A program made the translations under genes and the position numbers. This document shows, piece by piece, positions 33,169 through 41,041 of a DNA stretch of 64,000 nucleotides. The notes beneath the pieces are model-generated. The model did no database searches and had not been told where the DNA came from. It saw only the letters and a list, made by a program, of their open reading frames with translations. How positions within the stretch are numbered: position 1 is the stretch's first letter; each line of letters starts with the position of its first letter. Origin of the DNA: Lachnospiraceae bacterium UBA3804 (lineage in GTDB: Bacteria; Bacillota; Clostridia; Lachnospirales; Lachnospiraceae); contig DFEK01000005.1 in NCBI GenBank assembly GCA_002368665.1, positions 62,001 to 126,000 of the forward strand, written 5' to 3'.

Positions 33169-34854
33169 ATGGATATCAAGAATAACAGAAATATTCGAAT
33201 CGGTGATGTTTTAAAAGAGTTTGGTTATGTTACGGAAGACCAGATCGGTGAAGCAATTGCGTATCAGAAAACGCATGAAGGCGTTCGTCTGGGCGGTGCT
33301 TTGATCGAACTGGGTTATATTACCGAGCATCAGATGCTGGAAGCATTGGGACAGAGACTGCAGTACCGTCTGGTTAATATTTCGGATTTGTCTTTCGATA
33401 TTAACGCGGTGGAAATGATTCCGAAGCCGCTTGCCGAGAAATACAGTATTCTTGCATATCGCGCGGAAGACGGTGTTCTGTATGTATTGACCAATGATCC
33501 GTTGAATTTCTATGGACTTGAAGATGTTCGTCAGGTAGCCGGAACGGATCTGCATATCGAACTTTGCGAGAAGCAGCCGTTAGACAATGCCATCCATTAT
33601 TACTATTCCGAAGTATCCGCCAAGAAAGCAGCTGACAAGGCAGCTAAGTCCGATTTTGCGGCGGAAGATGAAATTGAAGTAAATATGGAAGAAGGCGACG
33701 ATGATACCCCAATCATCAACCTTTTGAATTCCCTGGTAGTGCGAGCTTACAATTCCAACGTATCCGATATTCATATCGAACCGTTTGAGAAACATACCTC
33801 CGTACGTATGCGTATGGACGGTGTTATCGTAGATTTCATGACGTTGCAGAAAAACATCCATAACTCCCTAATTGCCCGTATTAAGATTCTGGGTGACTTG
33901 GATATCGCTGAGCGCCGTATCCCGCAGGACGGTCATTTTAAGACCAATATCGACGGAACCCCGGTCAATGTCCGCGTTTCCGTTATTCCTACCGTATTCG
34001 GTGAGAAGGCGGTTCTTCGTTTGCTTGCATCCGCAGCGACCATTGATCATTCCGGAACCTTCGGTATGAACGACAGAAACTATCAGATTGTCAGCAACAT
34101 GCTTCGTTCCCCGAACGGAATCATCTATGTTACCGGTCCTACCGGTTCCGGTAAATCAACGACATTGTATATGATCTTAAGCGAGCTCTCCCAAAGGGCG
34201 GTGAATATTTCCACCATCGAAGATCCCGTGGAGAAGAACTTGCCGAAACTGAATCAGATGCAGGTAAATAATACGGCAGGCCTTACCTTTGAGATCGGCC
34301 TTCGTGCATTGCTTCGTCAGGACCCTGACATCATCATGCTGGGTGAGACCCGTGATGCGGAGACGGCTTCGATTTCCGTCCGTGCTGCAATTACCGGTCA
34401 CCTGGTTCTTTCCACACTGCATACCAATGATGCGGCATCTTCGGTTACCCGTTTGATCGATATGGGTATTGAACCGTACATGCTGGCTAACTCCCTGGTT
34501 GGTATCATCGCCCAGCGTCTGGTACGTAAGGTTTGCCCTGACTGCGGCGAATGGGGCGAGCCTACGGAAGAAGAGAATCGTATCGTCGGAAGAATCCTTC
34601 CGAAGGTAAAACATAAAGTGGGCTGCAAGAAGTGCAACGGAACAGGCTATCGCGGACGTATTTCCATCCATGAAATTCTCCCGATTGACAAGCCGGTTCG
34701 GAAACTGATTTCCGAAAATGCCACTTCCGAAGAAATCAAACAGTACGCCAGAGATGAACTTGGCATGCTGACACTGAAAGAAAGCTGCCTGGAACTGATT
34801 GATGAGGGTCTTACAACGGTCGAAGAGCTTGTAAAAGTCGCTTATTACGATTAA
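33169..34854 (+). CDS. pilB: Type IV pilus extension ATPase PilB
   Basis: A 561-residue secretion ATPase that powers pilus growth. The N-terminal MshEN-type domain (IGDVLKEFGYVTEDQIGEAI) is followed by an acidic linker near 155-185, then the ATPase core: Walker A GPTGSGKST (K329), Asp box STIEDPVE, Walker B DIIMLGETRD, His box LVLSTLHTNDA, and the zinc-binding CPDC and CKKC pairs near 460-490. Nothing is missing. No second, PilT-type retraction ATPase is found in the window. Confidence 0.96.
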   Translation: MDIKNNRNIRIGDVLKEFGYVTEDQIGEAIAYQKTHEGVRLGGALIELGYITEHQMLEALGQRLQYRLVNISDLSFDINAVEMIPKPLAEKYSILAYRAEDGVLYVLTNDPLNFYGLEDVRQVAGTDLHIELCEKQPLDNAIHYYYSEVSAKKAADKAAKSDFAAEDEIEVNMEEGDDDTPIINLLNSLVVRAYNSNVSDIHIEPFEKHTSVRMRMDGVIVDFMTLQKNIHNSLIARIKILGDLDIAERRIPQDGHFKTNIDGTPVNVRVSVIPTVFGEKAVLRLLASAATIDHSGTFGMNDRNYQIVSNMLRSPNGIIYVTGPTGSGKSTTLYMILSELSQRAVNISTIEDPVEKNLPKLNQMQVNNTAGLTFEIGLRALLRQDPDIIMLGETRDAETASISVRAAITGHLVLSTLHTNDAASSVTRLIDMGIEPYMLANSLVGIIAQRLVRKVCPDCGEWGEPTEEENRIVGRILPKVKHKVGCKKCNGTGYRGRISIHEILPIDKPVRKLISENATSEEIKQYARDELGMLTLKESCLELIDEGLTTVEELVKVAYYD

Positions 34855-34861
34855 GTTCGTT

Positions 34862-34885
34862 AAAAGTGAGTGACTCATCACTTTT
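34862..34885 (+). terminator. Hairpin after pilB, possible weak terminator
   Basis: AAAAGTGA pairs perfectly with TCACTTTT around an 8-base loop. The stem ends in four T only, so termination would be weak. Confidence 0.45.
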
Positions 34886-35032
34886 GGAAAATTCTTTGTG
34901 TATTTTTACCAAAAGGGGTGTTTTTTCTTGCAAAAATAACAATATATTAGCGTGAAAATTCAAAACAAGGGCCAAAGTCCGGTATTGCAAAATGCTAAAA
35001 ATCCTTGAAATATAGGCGTTTCTGAAAGAATT

Positions 35033-35062
35033 AAAAGTGAGTTCGCACTCACTTTTTTCTTT
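35033..35062 (+). terminator. Intrinsic terminator between pilB and the major pilin
   Basis: AAAAGTGAGT pairs perfectly with ACTCACTTTT around TCGC, followed by TTCTTT. It is a strong, bidirectional-looking terminator placed 180 bases after the pilB stop. Confidence 0.7.
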
Positions 35063-35260
35063 AAAAAATAAAACTATAGTGACGCTTCGGAAAACATAAT
35101 TCGGGTTGAAAATCTGTTAAAAAAGTGAGGAATGACTCAAAAATCGACCAAAAATCGATGAAAAAAGTGTCATGAAATAAAATCCTTCGTCAAAATGCAC
35201 AAAAGAAATTTCGGTTTATTGTGGAATAGGTGGATTTATACAAAGAATGCTGAAAAACAC

Positions 35261-35289
35261 TTGCCTTTATTGGTATTCGTTGATAAAAT
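35261..35289 (+). promoter_or_regulatory. Sigma-A promoter of the major pilin
   Basis: TTGCCT (35261-35266), exact 17-base spacer, TAAAAT (35284-35289). The leader is about 58 bases, with AAAGGAGG before the start. A dedicated promoter and a near-ideal ribosome site fit high expression. Confidence 0.7.
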
Positions 35290-35353
35290 TCAATTACAAT
35301 AATTCATGAGAGAGTTGACATACAACTTAGATCACTTAAAGGAGGAAAAACTT

Positions 35354-35842
35354 ATGAAGAAGAATAACAAAGGTTTCACTTTAGTAGAATTAATCGTTGT
35401 ACTGGTTATTTTAGCTATCTTAGCTGCAATCCTTGTACCTGCATTATTGGGATACATCGACAGAGCAAGAGAGAAACAGTATGTACTGAATGCTAAATCA
35501 GCTTTAACCGCTACACAGGCTGAACTTTCCAGTTTATACGGCGAGAACAAAGCGCTTGACGATAACCTGAGTTCACTGGTAGCCAGAAAAGACATTATAG
35601 CAAGTACTGCAGATACGCCTAATGCAGCTGGAACTGGTAATGATGCATCTCATTTCTGGGTAGCACTTGGTGGTAATTCGTCTAAAGGAGCTGTTTCTGA
35701 CAACCATGAGCGTTATACAATTCGCAATGCTTACTATGGTGAGGGAACTGACAACTACTGTGTATTTGATGGATCGACTTGGACTTCTTCCAAGGCCGCA
35801 CCGAGTGCACCTACTGATATGAAGTGGGTACAGGTTTACTAA
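35354..35842 (+). CDS. Major type IV pilin (probable)
   Basis: A 162-residue prepilin with a 7-residue leader (MKKNNKG) and mature FTLVELIVVLVILAILAAIL, Glu +5. The body keeps a helical stem and ends in a C-terminal strand region with YCVFDGSTW. It is probably the main subunit because it is small, has its own strong promoter, an excellent ribosome site (AAAGGAGG) at 35338-35345, frequent preferred codons and its own terminator. ATG 35354 is used; the frame from 35306 lies within the leader. Confidence 0.9.
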   Translation: MKKNNKGFTLVELIVVLVILAILAAILVPALLGYIDRAREKQYVLNAKSALTATQAELSSLYGENKALDDNLSSLVARKDIIASTADTPNAAGTGNDASHFWVALGGNSSKGAVSDNHERYTIRNAYYGEGTDNYCVFDGSTWTSSKAAPSAPTDMKWVQVY

Positions 35843-35891
35843 TATCTGGTTTGTCAGTTATTCGGTATTCTTTAATGAATGATTACAACGG

Positions 35892-35924
35892 AACCCCGCA
35901 GAGAAATCTGCGGGGTTTCTTTTT
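35892..35924 (+). terminator. Strong intrinsic terminator after the major pilin
   Basis: AACCCCGCAGA pairs with TCTGCGGGGTT (11 bp, perfect) around a GAAA tetraloop, followed by TCTTTTT. Confidence 0.95.
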
Positions 35925-35954
35925 GCATGAATAGAATGTAAAGAAATTAATTTA

Positions 35955-35983
35955 TTGACATAAGGAACGAATGGGTATAGATT
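35955..35983 (+). promoter_or_regulatory. Promoter of the HTH/HipA-like module
   Basis: A perfect TTGACA (35955-35960) is followed after 17 bases by TAGATT, or after 15 by TATAGA. The -10 region lies inside a palindrome, as in autorepressed toxin-antitoxin operons. Confidence 0.5.
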
Positions 35984-36004
35984 TAATGTAAATCGTATCT
36001 ATAC
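35975..36004. promoter_or_regulatory. Palindromic operator-like site
   Basis: GTATAGAT (35975-35982) and ATCTATAC (35997-36004) form a perfect 8-bp inverted repeat with a 14-base centre, covering the -10 and the likely transcription start. CGTAT/ATACG (35994-36009) overlaps its right arm. Confidence 0.5.
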
Positions 36005-36019
36005 ATACGGAGACCGATT

Positions 36020-36589
36020 ATGGCAGGGTTGAATGAACGAGGCGCCGGGCGAAAGAAAACTTTGACACCGGATCAAATCGAAAAATATATAGAACGTCAT
36101 AAAGACGGCGAGACCATCCTTTCACTTTCCAAGGAGGCAGGGGTTTCCAGGCAGACATTGTCTGCTTATTTTTCCGCGGAAAAGCAGACTGACAGGATTT
36201 TTCGTCTTTATTCTTTATGGGCAAAGTTAAACCGTGAGTTTCGTAAGAAAGATTTGGGCGAATACCGGGTACGAATTGATTATATGGATCAGGATGTTTG
36301 TAATACGGTTATCCTTGTCGATTTCAAAAATGAAAAAATCGCGGTTCATAATTATACGGACGATCCGATGCAAAGGGCCTTTGGAATCATACAGAATCCT
36401 TCTTGGGATGATTTCCGATATTTTCTGTCAGAACGTTGTATTCCGGCAGGCCGGTTTCAAATAAAACAGGTTCTGCGCGATCTTGGTTTGGATTCCTATG
36501 ATCCCTTCCGGATTTTGGAAAAAACCGGAGGCCAGATCGGAGAAGATGACAGATGGCTTAAATTTACTTATTTCAGGCCGGAGGTTTAA
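36020..36589 (+). CDS. HTH protein with HipA N-domain-like region (antitoxin-like)
   Basis: A 189-residue protein. Residues 12-55 form a helix-turn-helix (TPDQIEKYIERHKDGETI then LSKEAGVSRQTLSAYF), of the resolvase/homeodomain-like sort. Residues 85-175 (RAFGI, WDDFRYFLSERCIPAGR, LGLDSYDPFRILEKTGG) follow the spacing of the first HipA N-terminal subdomain, which in HipBST systems is the separate HipS. The next gene, a HipA-like kinase, lacks that region. I infer a fused HipB-HipS-type antitoxin; this is homology by pattern and not proven. The stop overlaps the ribosome site region of the kinase gene. Confidence 0.6.
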   Translation: MAGLNERGAGRKKTLTPDQIEKYIERHKDGETILSLSKEAGVSRQTLSAYFSAEKQTDRIFRLYSLWAKLNREFRKKDLGEYRVRIDYMDQDVCNTVILVDFKNEKIAVHNYTDDPMQRAFGIIQNPSWDDFRYFLSERCIPAGRFQIKQVLRDLGLDSYDPFRILEKTGGQIGEDDRWLKFTYFRPEV

Positions 36590-36593
36590 TGTT

Positions 36594-37430
36594 ATGCAGG
36601 TAGTTCATATAGAAAATGAAATTCCGATACAGACATGGGGGCATTCCTCCAAGGGAAACCAGCTGAAATGGAAGGTAGGTAACAATTGGATTAAGGCTGA
36701 CGGTTTTGGCTATGAGAGCCTGGCTGAAATAGTTGTTTCAAAAATGATTGAACAAACCGATATAGAAGAATATGTACATTATGTTCCCATCAAAGTTCTG
36801 TGGCAGAATCGCGAATATGACGGGTGTATGAGTGAGAACTTCCGTGAAGAAGGCTGGGAATTGGTCACTGTGGAAAGACTCTATCGTTTGATGACCGGCC
36901 TTAGTCTGGCTGCGCAGTTGGCCAAATTCGGCGAGGTGGAAGACCGGATTGCCTATTTGGTTGATTTTGTGCGGAATCTGACGGGGCTGGCCGGCTTTGG
37001 TCAGTACCTTGCTACCATGCTGGAGCTGGATGCGTTATTTCTAAACGAAGACAGGCATACCAATAATATCGCTTTTTTATGTCATTCCAAGAAAGCGGAG
37101 TATCGCTATTGCCCGTACTTTGATTTTGGCGCGGGTTTGTATTCGGATATTTTGGGAGATTATCCCCTGGAGAAAAGCGTGGGGGAGTGCGAATCTCTAA
37201 TATCCGCCAAGCCGTTCTCTGCGGATTTTGATCTCCAGGCGGAGGAGGCAAGAAAGCTGTATCCCGGCGGTTTTCATTTCTCCTGTAGCAAAAATGATCT
37301 GCTGAAATTGTGGGAAGGGATCAAAAAGGAATACGAATCCCACTCTGTAAGGAAGGAAGCACATTTGATTACGGAACGCGTGGATGAGGTTTTACACAGA
37401 CAGTTTAGAAAATACGCATATTTGTTTTAG
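36594..37430 (+). CDS. HipA-like serine/threonine kinase (toxin-like)
   Basis: A 278-residue HipA/CtkA-type kinase. Seen: WIKADG (K34) as candidate ATP-binding lysine, catalytic loop LNEDRHTNNIAF with D153 and N158, and the metal-binding FDFGAG (D177). It is shorter than E. coli HipA and lacks the N-terminal subdomain, which seems to be carried by the upstream protein. ATG 36594 has GGAGG 9 bases upstream; ATG 36589 is out of frame. HipA-type toxins phosphorylate aminoacyl-tRNA synthetases in known cases; the target here is unknown. The pair interrupts the run of pilin genes. Confidence 0.8.
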   Translation: MQVVHIENEIPIQTWGHSSKGNQLKWKVGNNWIKADGFGYESLAEIVVSKMIEQTDIEEYVHYVPIKVLWQNREYDGCMSENFREEGWELVTVERLYRLMTGLSLAAQLAKFGEVEDRIAYLVDFVRNLTGLAGFGQYLATMLELDALFLNEDRHTNNIAFLCHSKKAEYRYCPYFDFGAGLYSDILGDYPLEKSVGECESLISAKPFSADFDLQAEEARKLYPGGFHFSCSKNDLLKLWEGIKKEYESHSVRKEAHLITERVDEVLHRQFRKYAYLF

Positions 37431-37471
37431 TACTATTTCATTACCGTGAATTCAGCATTGGTGCGAAAATC

Positions 37472-37500
37472 TTGCAGGAAACAGAAAGATTGTGTACAAT
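37472..37500 (+). promoter_or_regulatory. Sigma-A promoter of the second pilin
   Basis: TTGCAG (37472-37477), 17-base spacer, TACAAT (37495-37500) with TG before the -10. It lies inside the longest open frame of the pilin, which supports the later start at 37548. Confidence 0.7.
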
Positions 37501-37547
37501 ATTTGTATGAATATAGTCAATTAGGGCTTCCTGATGAGGAAATGCAG

Positions 37548-38291
37548 ATGATGAGAACAGGCAATTCCAAAAAGAATAAGAATTTTGGCTTCACTTTGGT
37601 GGAGCTGATTGTTGTGCTTGTTATTCTGGCAATTCTTGCAGCAATCCTTGTACCGGCTTTACTTGGTTGGATTGATAAGGCAAAAAAGAAACAGGATATG
37701 CTTGAAGCCAAGAACTGCCTTACTGCTGCCCAAGTGGAGTTTTCCAGTGCTTATGCGACCAGAGGAAAAAATGAAGAAGGACAGAAGAGCATTCTCTCAA
37801 ATGAGGAGGTTCCATTTATTGATGGCAAAGAGGAGAATGTAAACGGGAAAATAATTAAAAACAATGATATATATTTGTATAAGCGTTATAATAAGAAGGC
37901 CAACATAAAAATAGCAGAAGATTATACTGAATTTGCAAAGAGGATTCTCAAGACTGCCGGTTATGATAAGGAGGAAGACTATCCGTATTATTTGATTATT
38001 GGGGCGGCTAACTATGAGCAATACATTGACAGTGATCCTCATTTGCCATACACGATTTATTTTGCTATGTTCCAGAAAACAGAGAAGTCTAAGCCTATCT
38101 TTTTTGATGGTACTTCCTGGGTGGAGACATATCCGAAGAAATCTTTACCTGGAGGAAATGAGGGTCATGATGCAAAGTATAATTATTATATGATTAACGG
38201 AAAGAAGATTAGAATCCAGTATTACCTTATCTGTAATAAAGAAACTTCCGGGAATTGGTATGAGAATTTACCGAAGAATGATCAACGATAA
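37548..38291 (+). CDS. Second type IV pilin, larger head
   Basis: A 247-residue prepilin with leader ending KNFG (14 residues) and mature FTLVELIVVLVILAILAAIL, identical to the major pilin over that stretch, followed by VPALLGWIDKAKKKQ. The head is about 80 residues longer and ends past an FFDGTSW motif like that of the major pilin. GATGAGGA before ATG 37548 and the promoter at 37472 fix the start. It shares a transcript with the overlapping glycosyltransferase gene. It could be an alternative major subunit or a minor one. Confidence 0.87.
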   Translation: MMRTGNSKKNKNFGFTLVELIVVLVILAILAAILVPALLGWIDKAKKKQDMLEAKNCLTAAQVEFSSAYATRGKNEEGQKSILSNEEVPFIDGKEENVNGKIIKNNDIYLYKRYNKKANIKIAEDYTEFAKRILKTAGYDKEEDYPYYLIIGAANYEQYIDSDPHLPYTIYFAMFQKTEKSKPIFFDGTSWVETYPKKSLPGGNEGHDAKYNYYMINGKKIRIQYYLICNKETSGNWYENLPKNDQR

Positions 38292-40059
38292 AAAAGTTCA
38301 AAAGAGCATAATCCTGACTGCCATAATTCTCGTGCAGGTAATTATGCTTTTTTTTATTTTCTCAAAATGCAAACAGGGCTTTCATTCGGATGAGGTCTGG
38401 AGTTATGGCTTTGCCAACAGCGTGGAAAGCAAAGAGTTGGATATCGCAAACGACGGAACGTCTTTAATGAACAAGTGGAGAGATTCCGAGGATTTCAGAA
38501 GATATATTACTGTGGAAGAGGATCAGCGTTTTCGCTATGATGCGGTACTTTATAATACAAATAACGACTATAATCCGCCTCTGCAGCTTCTGATCCTGCA
38601 TACCATTTGTTCTTTCTTCCCGGGAAAATTCTCCTGGTATTTCTGCTTTGGACTGAATATCTTTGCATTCATCGTCTCCCAGATCTATATCTTCCGCCTG
38701 GTAAGACGAATGACCGGAAATGATTTCGTTGCGTTCGGCGCGGTTGCGCTCTACGGTTTTGGCGCGGGAGGCATGAGCATCACGATTTTCCTTCGCCTGT
38801 ATGCGCTCGGAGCGATGTTTGCAATCATGTTTGCGTTCTACTCACATCGGATTTATGAGGAGAGTAAGGAAAACAAACTTCCGGTAAAAGAATTGATTCT
38901 GCTTGCTCTGACTTGTTTTGGCGGAGCATATACTCTGCATATTTTCTTAATTACCGCATTTTTCATTACCCTTTTCTATGTTGTATATTATCTGTTTGCC
39001 AAAAGAGTGAAGTTCTTCTTTGCACACGGATTTGCCTGCCTGATTCCGGTCGGAATTACGATCCTTTTGGATCCGAAGGTGATTATGCAGGTTGGCGGAG
39101 TGGATGCTTCCGCGCACGCATATGCGGAAGTCAGCTATCCTTTTGGGATGCAGCTTAGACAGTATCTGTATATGCTGACCAGGGATATTTACGGAGTACA
39201 CATTCTTTCCTATGCAAATGTGATTCTGGAGTCGGTTCTGGTAATTCTCGGTGGTCTGATCATCTTCTGCATTCCGATTGTGGTTTTGGTGCATAAGGAA
39301 ACCTGGTTTAAGACCTTTCTTTCCAAATCAAAGAACCGTTTCAAGCAGATCGAAAGCAAACGGAAGAATTTCCAGTTTACCCATCTGGCTTTATTTATCA
39401 GCATTCTTGCTACCGTTTTGGTGGTTTCGGGAAGAAGCAGTACCTTCTTAATGGGGGCTTACGCAAACCGTTATATTTTCATCGTATATCCGCTTGCGGC
39501 AGCATGGATGGCGGGACTGCTTTATTATGCTGTCTATCTGGTAACAATGCGCTCGAAGATCGCGACCGTGATTGTGCTGGTTGTATGCATCGTTCTTGCC
39601 GGAACGACCTATCTGATGGAAAATACGGGCGGATACTATTTCCGACATGAGGAAGAAGGGAAGACTCTTAAGGATCTGGAGCCTGATTCATGTAATATCA
39701 TCGTTGTAAACGAAGACTGGCTTACCGTATGCTTTGCGCCGGAGCTTTACAATACCAAAGAATTCTATGCTGCGAATTTTGAAACCTTTAAAGACGATGC
39801 GGTCTTCAAAGATGCGGATCCGTCCGTTCCTCATTATTTGATTGTGGACCAGGAATATATTCTTGAAGACGATGAAACATATGAGGATATAGATAAGTCG
39901 CTATTCTATCAGACGCACAAGGACCGCATCTACACCGAAGAAGATTTCCTCGCCTTCTATAAAGGCCTGGATGAAGTGGAAGATATCGAATATGTCGGTT
40001 TGGACGGCTTCTTCGGCCGAACCTGCAAGATCTACAAGGTAACCCTGTATGCAGATTAA
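38260..40059 (+). CDS. GT-C/GT39-type membrane glycosyltransferase
   Basis: A 599-residue multi-pass protein with about ten hydrophobic segments. The first loop has HSDEVWSYG, with the acidic pair typical of GT-C enzymes that use lipid-linked sugars, and a C-terminal non-membrane domain of about 130 residues. The start overlaps the second pilin gene by 32 bases (or 14 if ATG 38278 is used; no ribosome site is convincing), so translation is coupled. This suggests, but does not show, that it modifies pilin or a surface polymer. Confidence 0.78.
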   Translation: MRIYRRMINDKKVQKSIILTAIILVQVIMLFFIFSKCKQGFHSDEVWSYGFANSVESKELDIANDGTSLMNKWRDSEDFRRYITVEEDQRFRYDAVLYNTNNDYNPPLQLLILHTICSFFPGKFSWYFCFGLNIFAFIVSQIYIFRLVRRMTGNDFVAFGAVALYGFGAGGMSITIFLRLYALGAMFAIMFAFYSHRIYEESKENKLPVKELILLALTCFGGAYTLHIFLITAFFITLFYVVYYLFAKRVKFFFAHGFACLIPVGITILLDPKVIMQVGGVDASAHAYAEVSYPFGMQLRQYLYMLTRDIYGVHILSYANVILESVLVILGGLIIFCIPIVVLVHKETWFKTFLSKSKNRFKQIESKRKNFQFTHLALFISILATVLVVSGRSSTFLMGAYANRYIFIVYPLAAAWMAGLLYYAVYLVTMRSKIATVIVLVVCIVLAGTTYLMENTGGYYFRHEEEGKTLKDLEPDSCNIIVVNEDWLTVCFAPELYNTKEFYAANFETFKDDAVFKDADPSVPHYLIVDQEYILEDDETYEDIDKSLFYQTHKDRIYTEEDFLAFYKGLDEVEDIEYVGLDGFFGRTCKIYKVTLYAD

Positions 40060-40588
40060 GAAACTGAGAAAACAGACCATCATTTACGGGGCCATTACGC
40101 TTGCGATAATGGCCTTTATTTTCGTACAGTCCGCGATGCCGGATTACCTTTCCGAAGAAGAAAGCAATATCCTTGTGGTTTTCATTACGAACCTGCTTGA
40201 AAAGACCGGCCGGACGGTATCGAACGAAGAACTGATCTCATTTCTGGTGCGCAAGGCAGCGCATTTTACGGAGTATGCGATCCTGGGCGCGAGTCTTTTT
40301 CTGACATCTTACAGCCTGAATCGGACCGTGTCGGCACTGAAAGGAAAGCGCCCTTGGCATGTGGGAATTCTTTACTTGTTTTCCTGGCTGATCGGAACAA
40401 TCTACGCCGGAACGGATGAGCTTCATCAGCTCTTTGTACCCGGAAGATACGGGCAGTTTCGCGACGTCTTAATCGACAGCGCGGGACTGGCGCTGGGGAT
40501 TTTGATTACCATGGTCATCTGCCGTAAAAAGTCACAAAAAGTTCAAAAGTTAGGCGGCGCAAACGACTTGTTTACGGAGAACGAATAG
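40049..40588 (+). CDS. VanZ-family membrane protein
   Basis: A 179-residue protein with four membrane helices and the VanZ family pattern: VRKAAHFTEYAILG, then AGTDELHQLFVPGRYGQFRD and a final helix. The family includes VanZ, linked to low-level teicoplanin resistance, but its biochemical role is not known. It overlaps the glycosyltransferase gene by 11 bases and ends that operon. Confidence 0.9.
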   Translation: MQIKKLRKQTIIYGAITLAIMAFIFVQSAMPDYLSEEESNILVVFITNLLEKTGRTVSNEELISFLVRKAAHFTEYAILGASLFLTSYSLNRTVSALKGKRPWHVGILYLFSWLIGTIYAGTDELHQLFVPGRYGQFRDVLIDSAGLALGILITMVICRKKSQKVQKLGGANDLFTENE

Positions 40589-40596
40589 GGTAAAAT
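40568..40596 (+). promoter_or_regulatory. Sigma-A promoter of the superoxide reductase gene
   Basis: TTGTTT (40568-40573), 17-base spacer, TAAAAT (40591-40596), overlapping the end of the VanZ-family gene. Confidence 0.65.
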
Positions 40597-40651
40597 AGTA
40601 CTTACCTGATAAGAAACAGGAGGGATAAAAACAGACAAGGAGGGTTACAGG

Positions 40652-41020
40652 ATGAAATTCTATCGTTGCAAGCACTGCGGACAGATTATTGCAATTGTGA
40701 AAGAGACGAAAGTTCCCATTATGTGTTGCGGTGAGAAAATGGAAGAAATCATTCCCGGAACGACCGATGCGGCAGTTGAGAAGCATGTACCGGTGCTGAG
40801 CGTTGAGGGAAATAAAGCGGTTGTTACCGTAGGAAGCGTTGCACATCCGATGCTTGAAGAGCATTACATTGAGTGGATTGCCATTGAGACGGCCAAAGGA
40901 AATCAGAGAGTTATCTTAAAGGCAGGCGACGAGCCGAAGGCTGAGTTCGCATTGCTGGACGGTGATGAAGTGCTGGCAGTATATGCATATTGCAATCTGC
41001 ACAGCCTTTGGAAAGCATAA
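40652..41020 (+). CDS. dfx: Desulfoferrodoxin (superoxide reductase)
   Basis: A 122-residue two-domain iron protein that reduces superoxide to peroxide in the cytoplasm of anaerobes. The N-terminal desulforedoxin-like domain has C6, C9, C25 and C26; the C-terminal centre has KHVP, VGSVAHPM, EEHYIEW and the terminal CNLHSLW that supplies Cys and His ligands. AAGGAGG precedes the start. The neighbour rubrerythrin, 21 bases on, removes the peroxide formed, so the two act in series. Confidence 0.96.
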   Translation: MKFYRCKHCGQIIAIVKETKVPIMCCGEKMEEIIPGTTDAAVEKHVPVLSVEGNKAVVTVGSVAHPMLEEHYIEWIAIETAKGNQRVILKAGDEPKAEFALLDGDEVLAVYAYCNLHSLWKA

Positions 41021-41041
41021 ATTAAAGGAGGGTTATTGACA

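Larger units (their letters stand above)
34855..35353. other. AT-rich non-coding gap between pilB and the major pilin
   Basis: This 499-base stretch holds no credible gene. It contains two perfect GTGAG hairpins (34862-34885, 35033-35060), a weaker one at 35121-35138, a direct repeat AAAAATCGA at about 35138-35158, and the pilin promoter at 35261-35289. A small RNA ending at the second hairpin is possible but no clear promoter for it is seen. Confidence 0.6.

Noticed and set aside
35306..35353. Longer N-terminus for the major pilin
   Set aside because: It starts only 17 bases after the -10 element and has no ribosome site, whereas ATG 35354 follows AAAGGAGG.
37446..37547. Longer N-terminus for the second pilin
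   Set aside because: The promoter at 37472-37500 lies inside it, and it would put 48 residues before the cleavage site; ATG 37548 has a suitable ribosome site.
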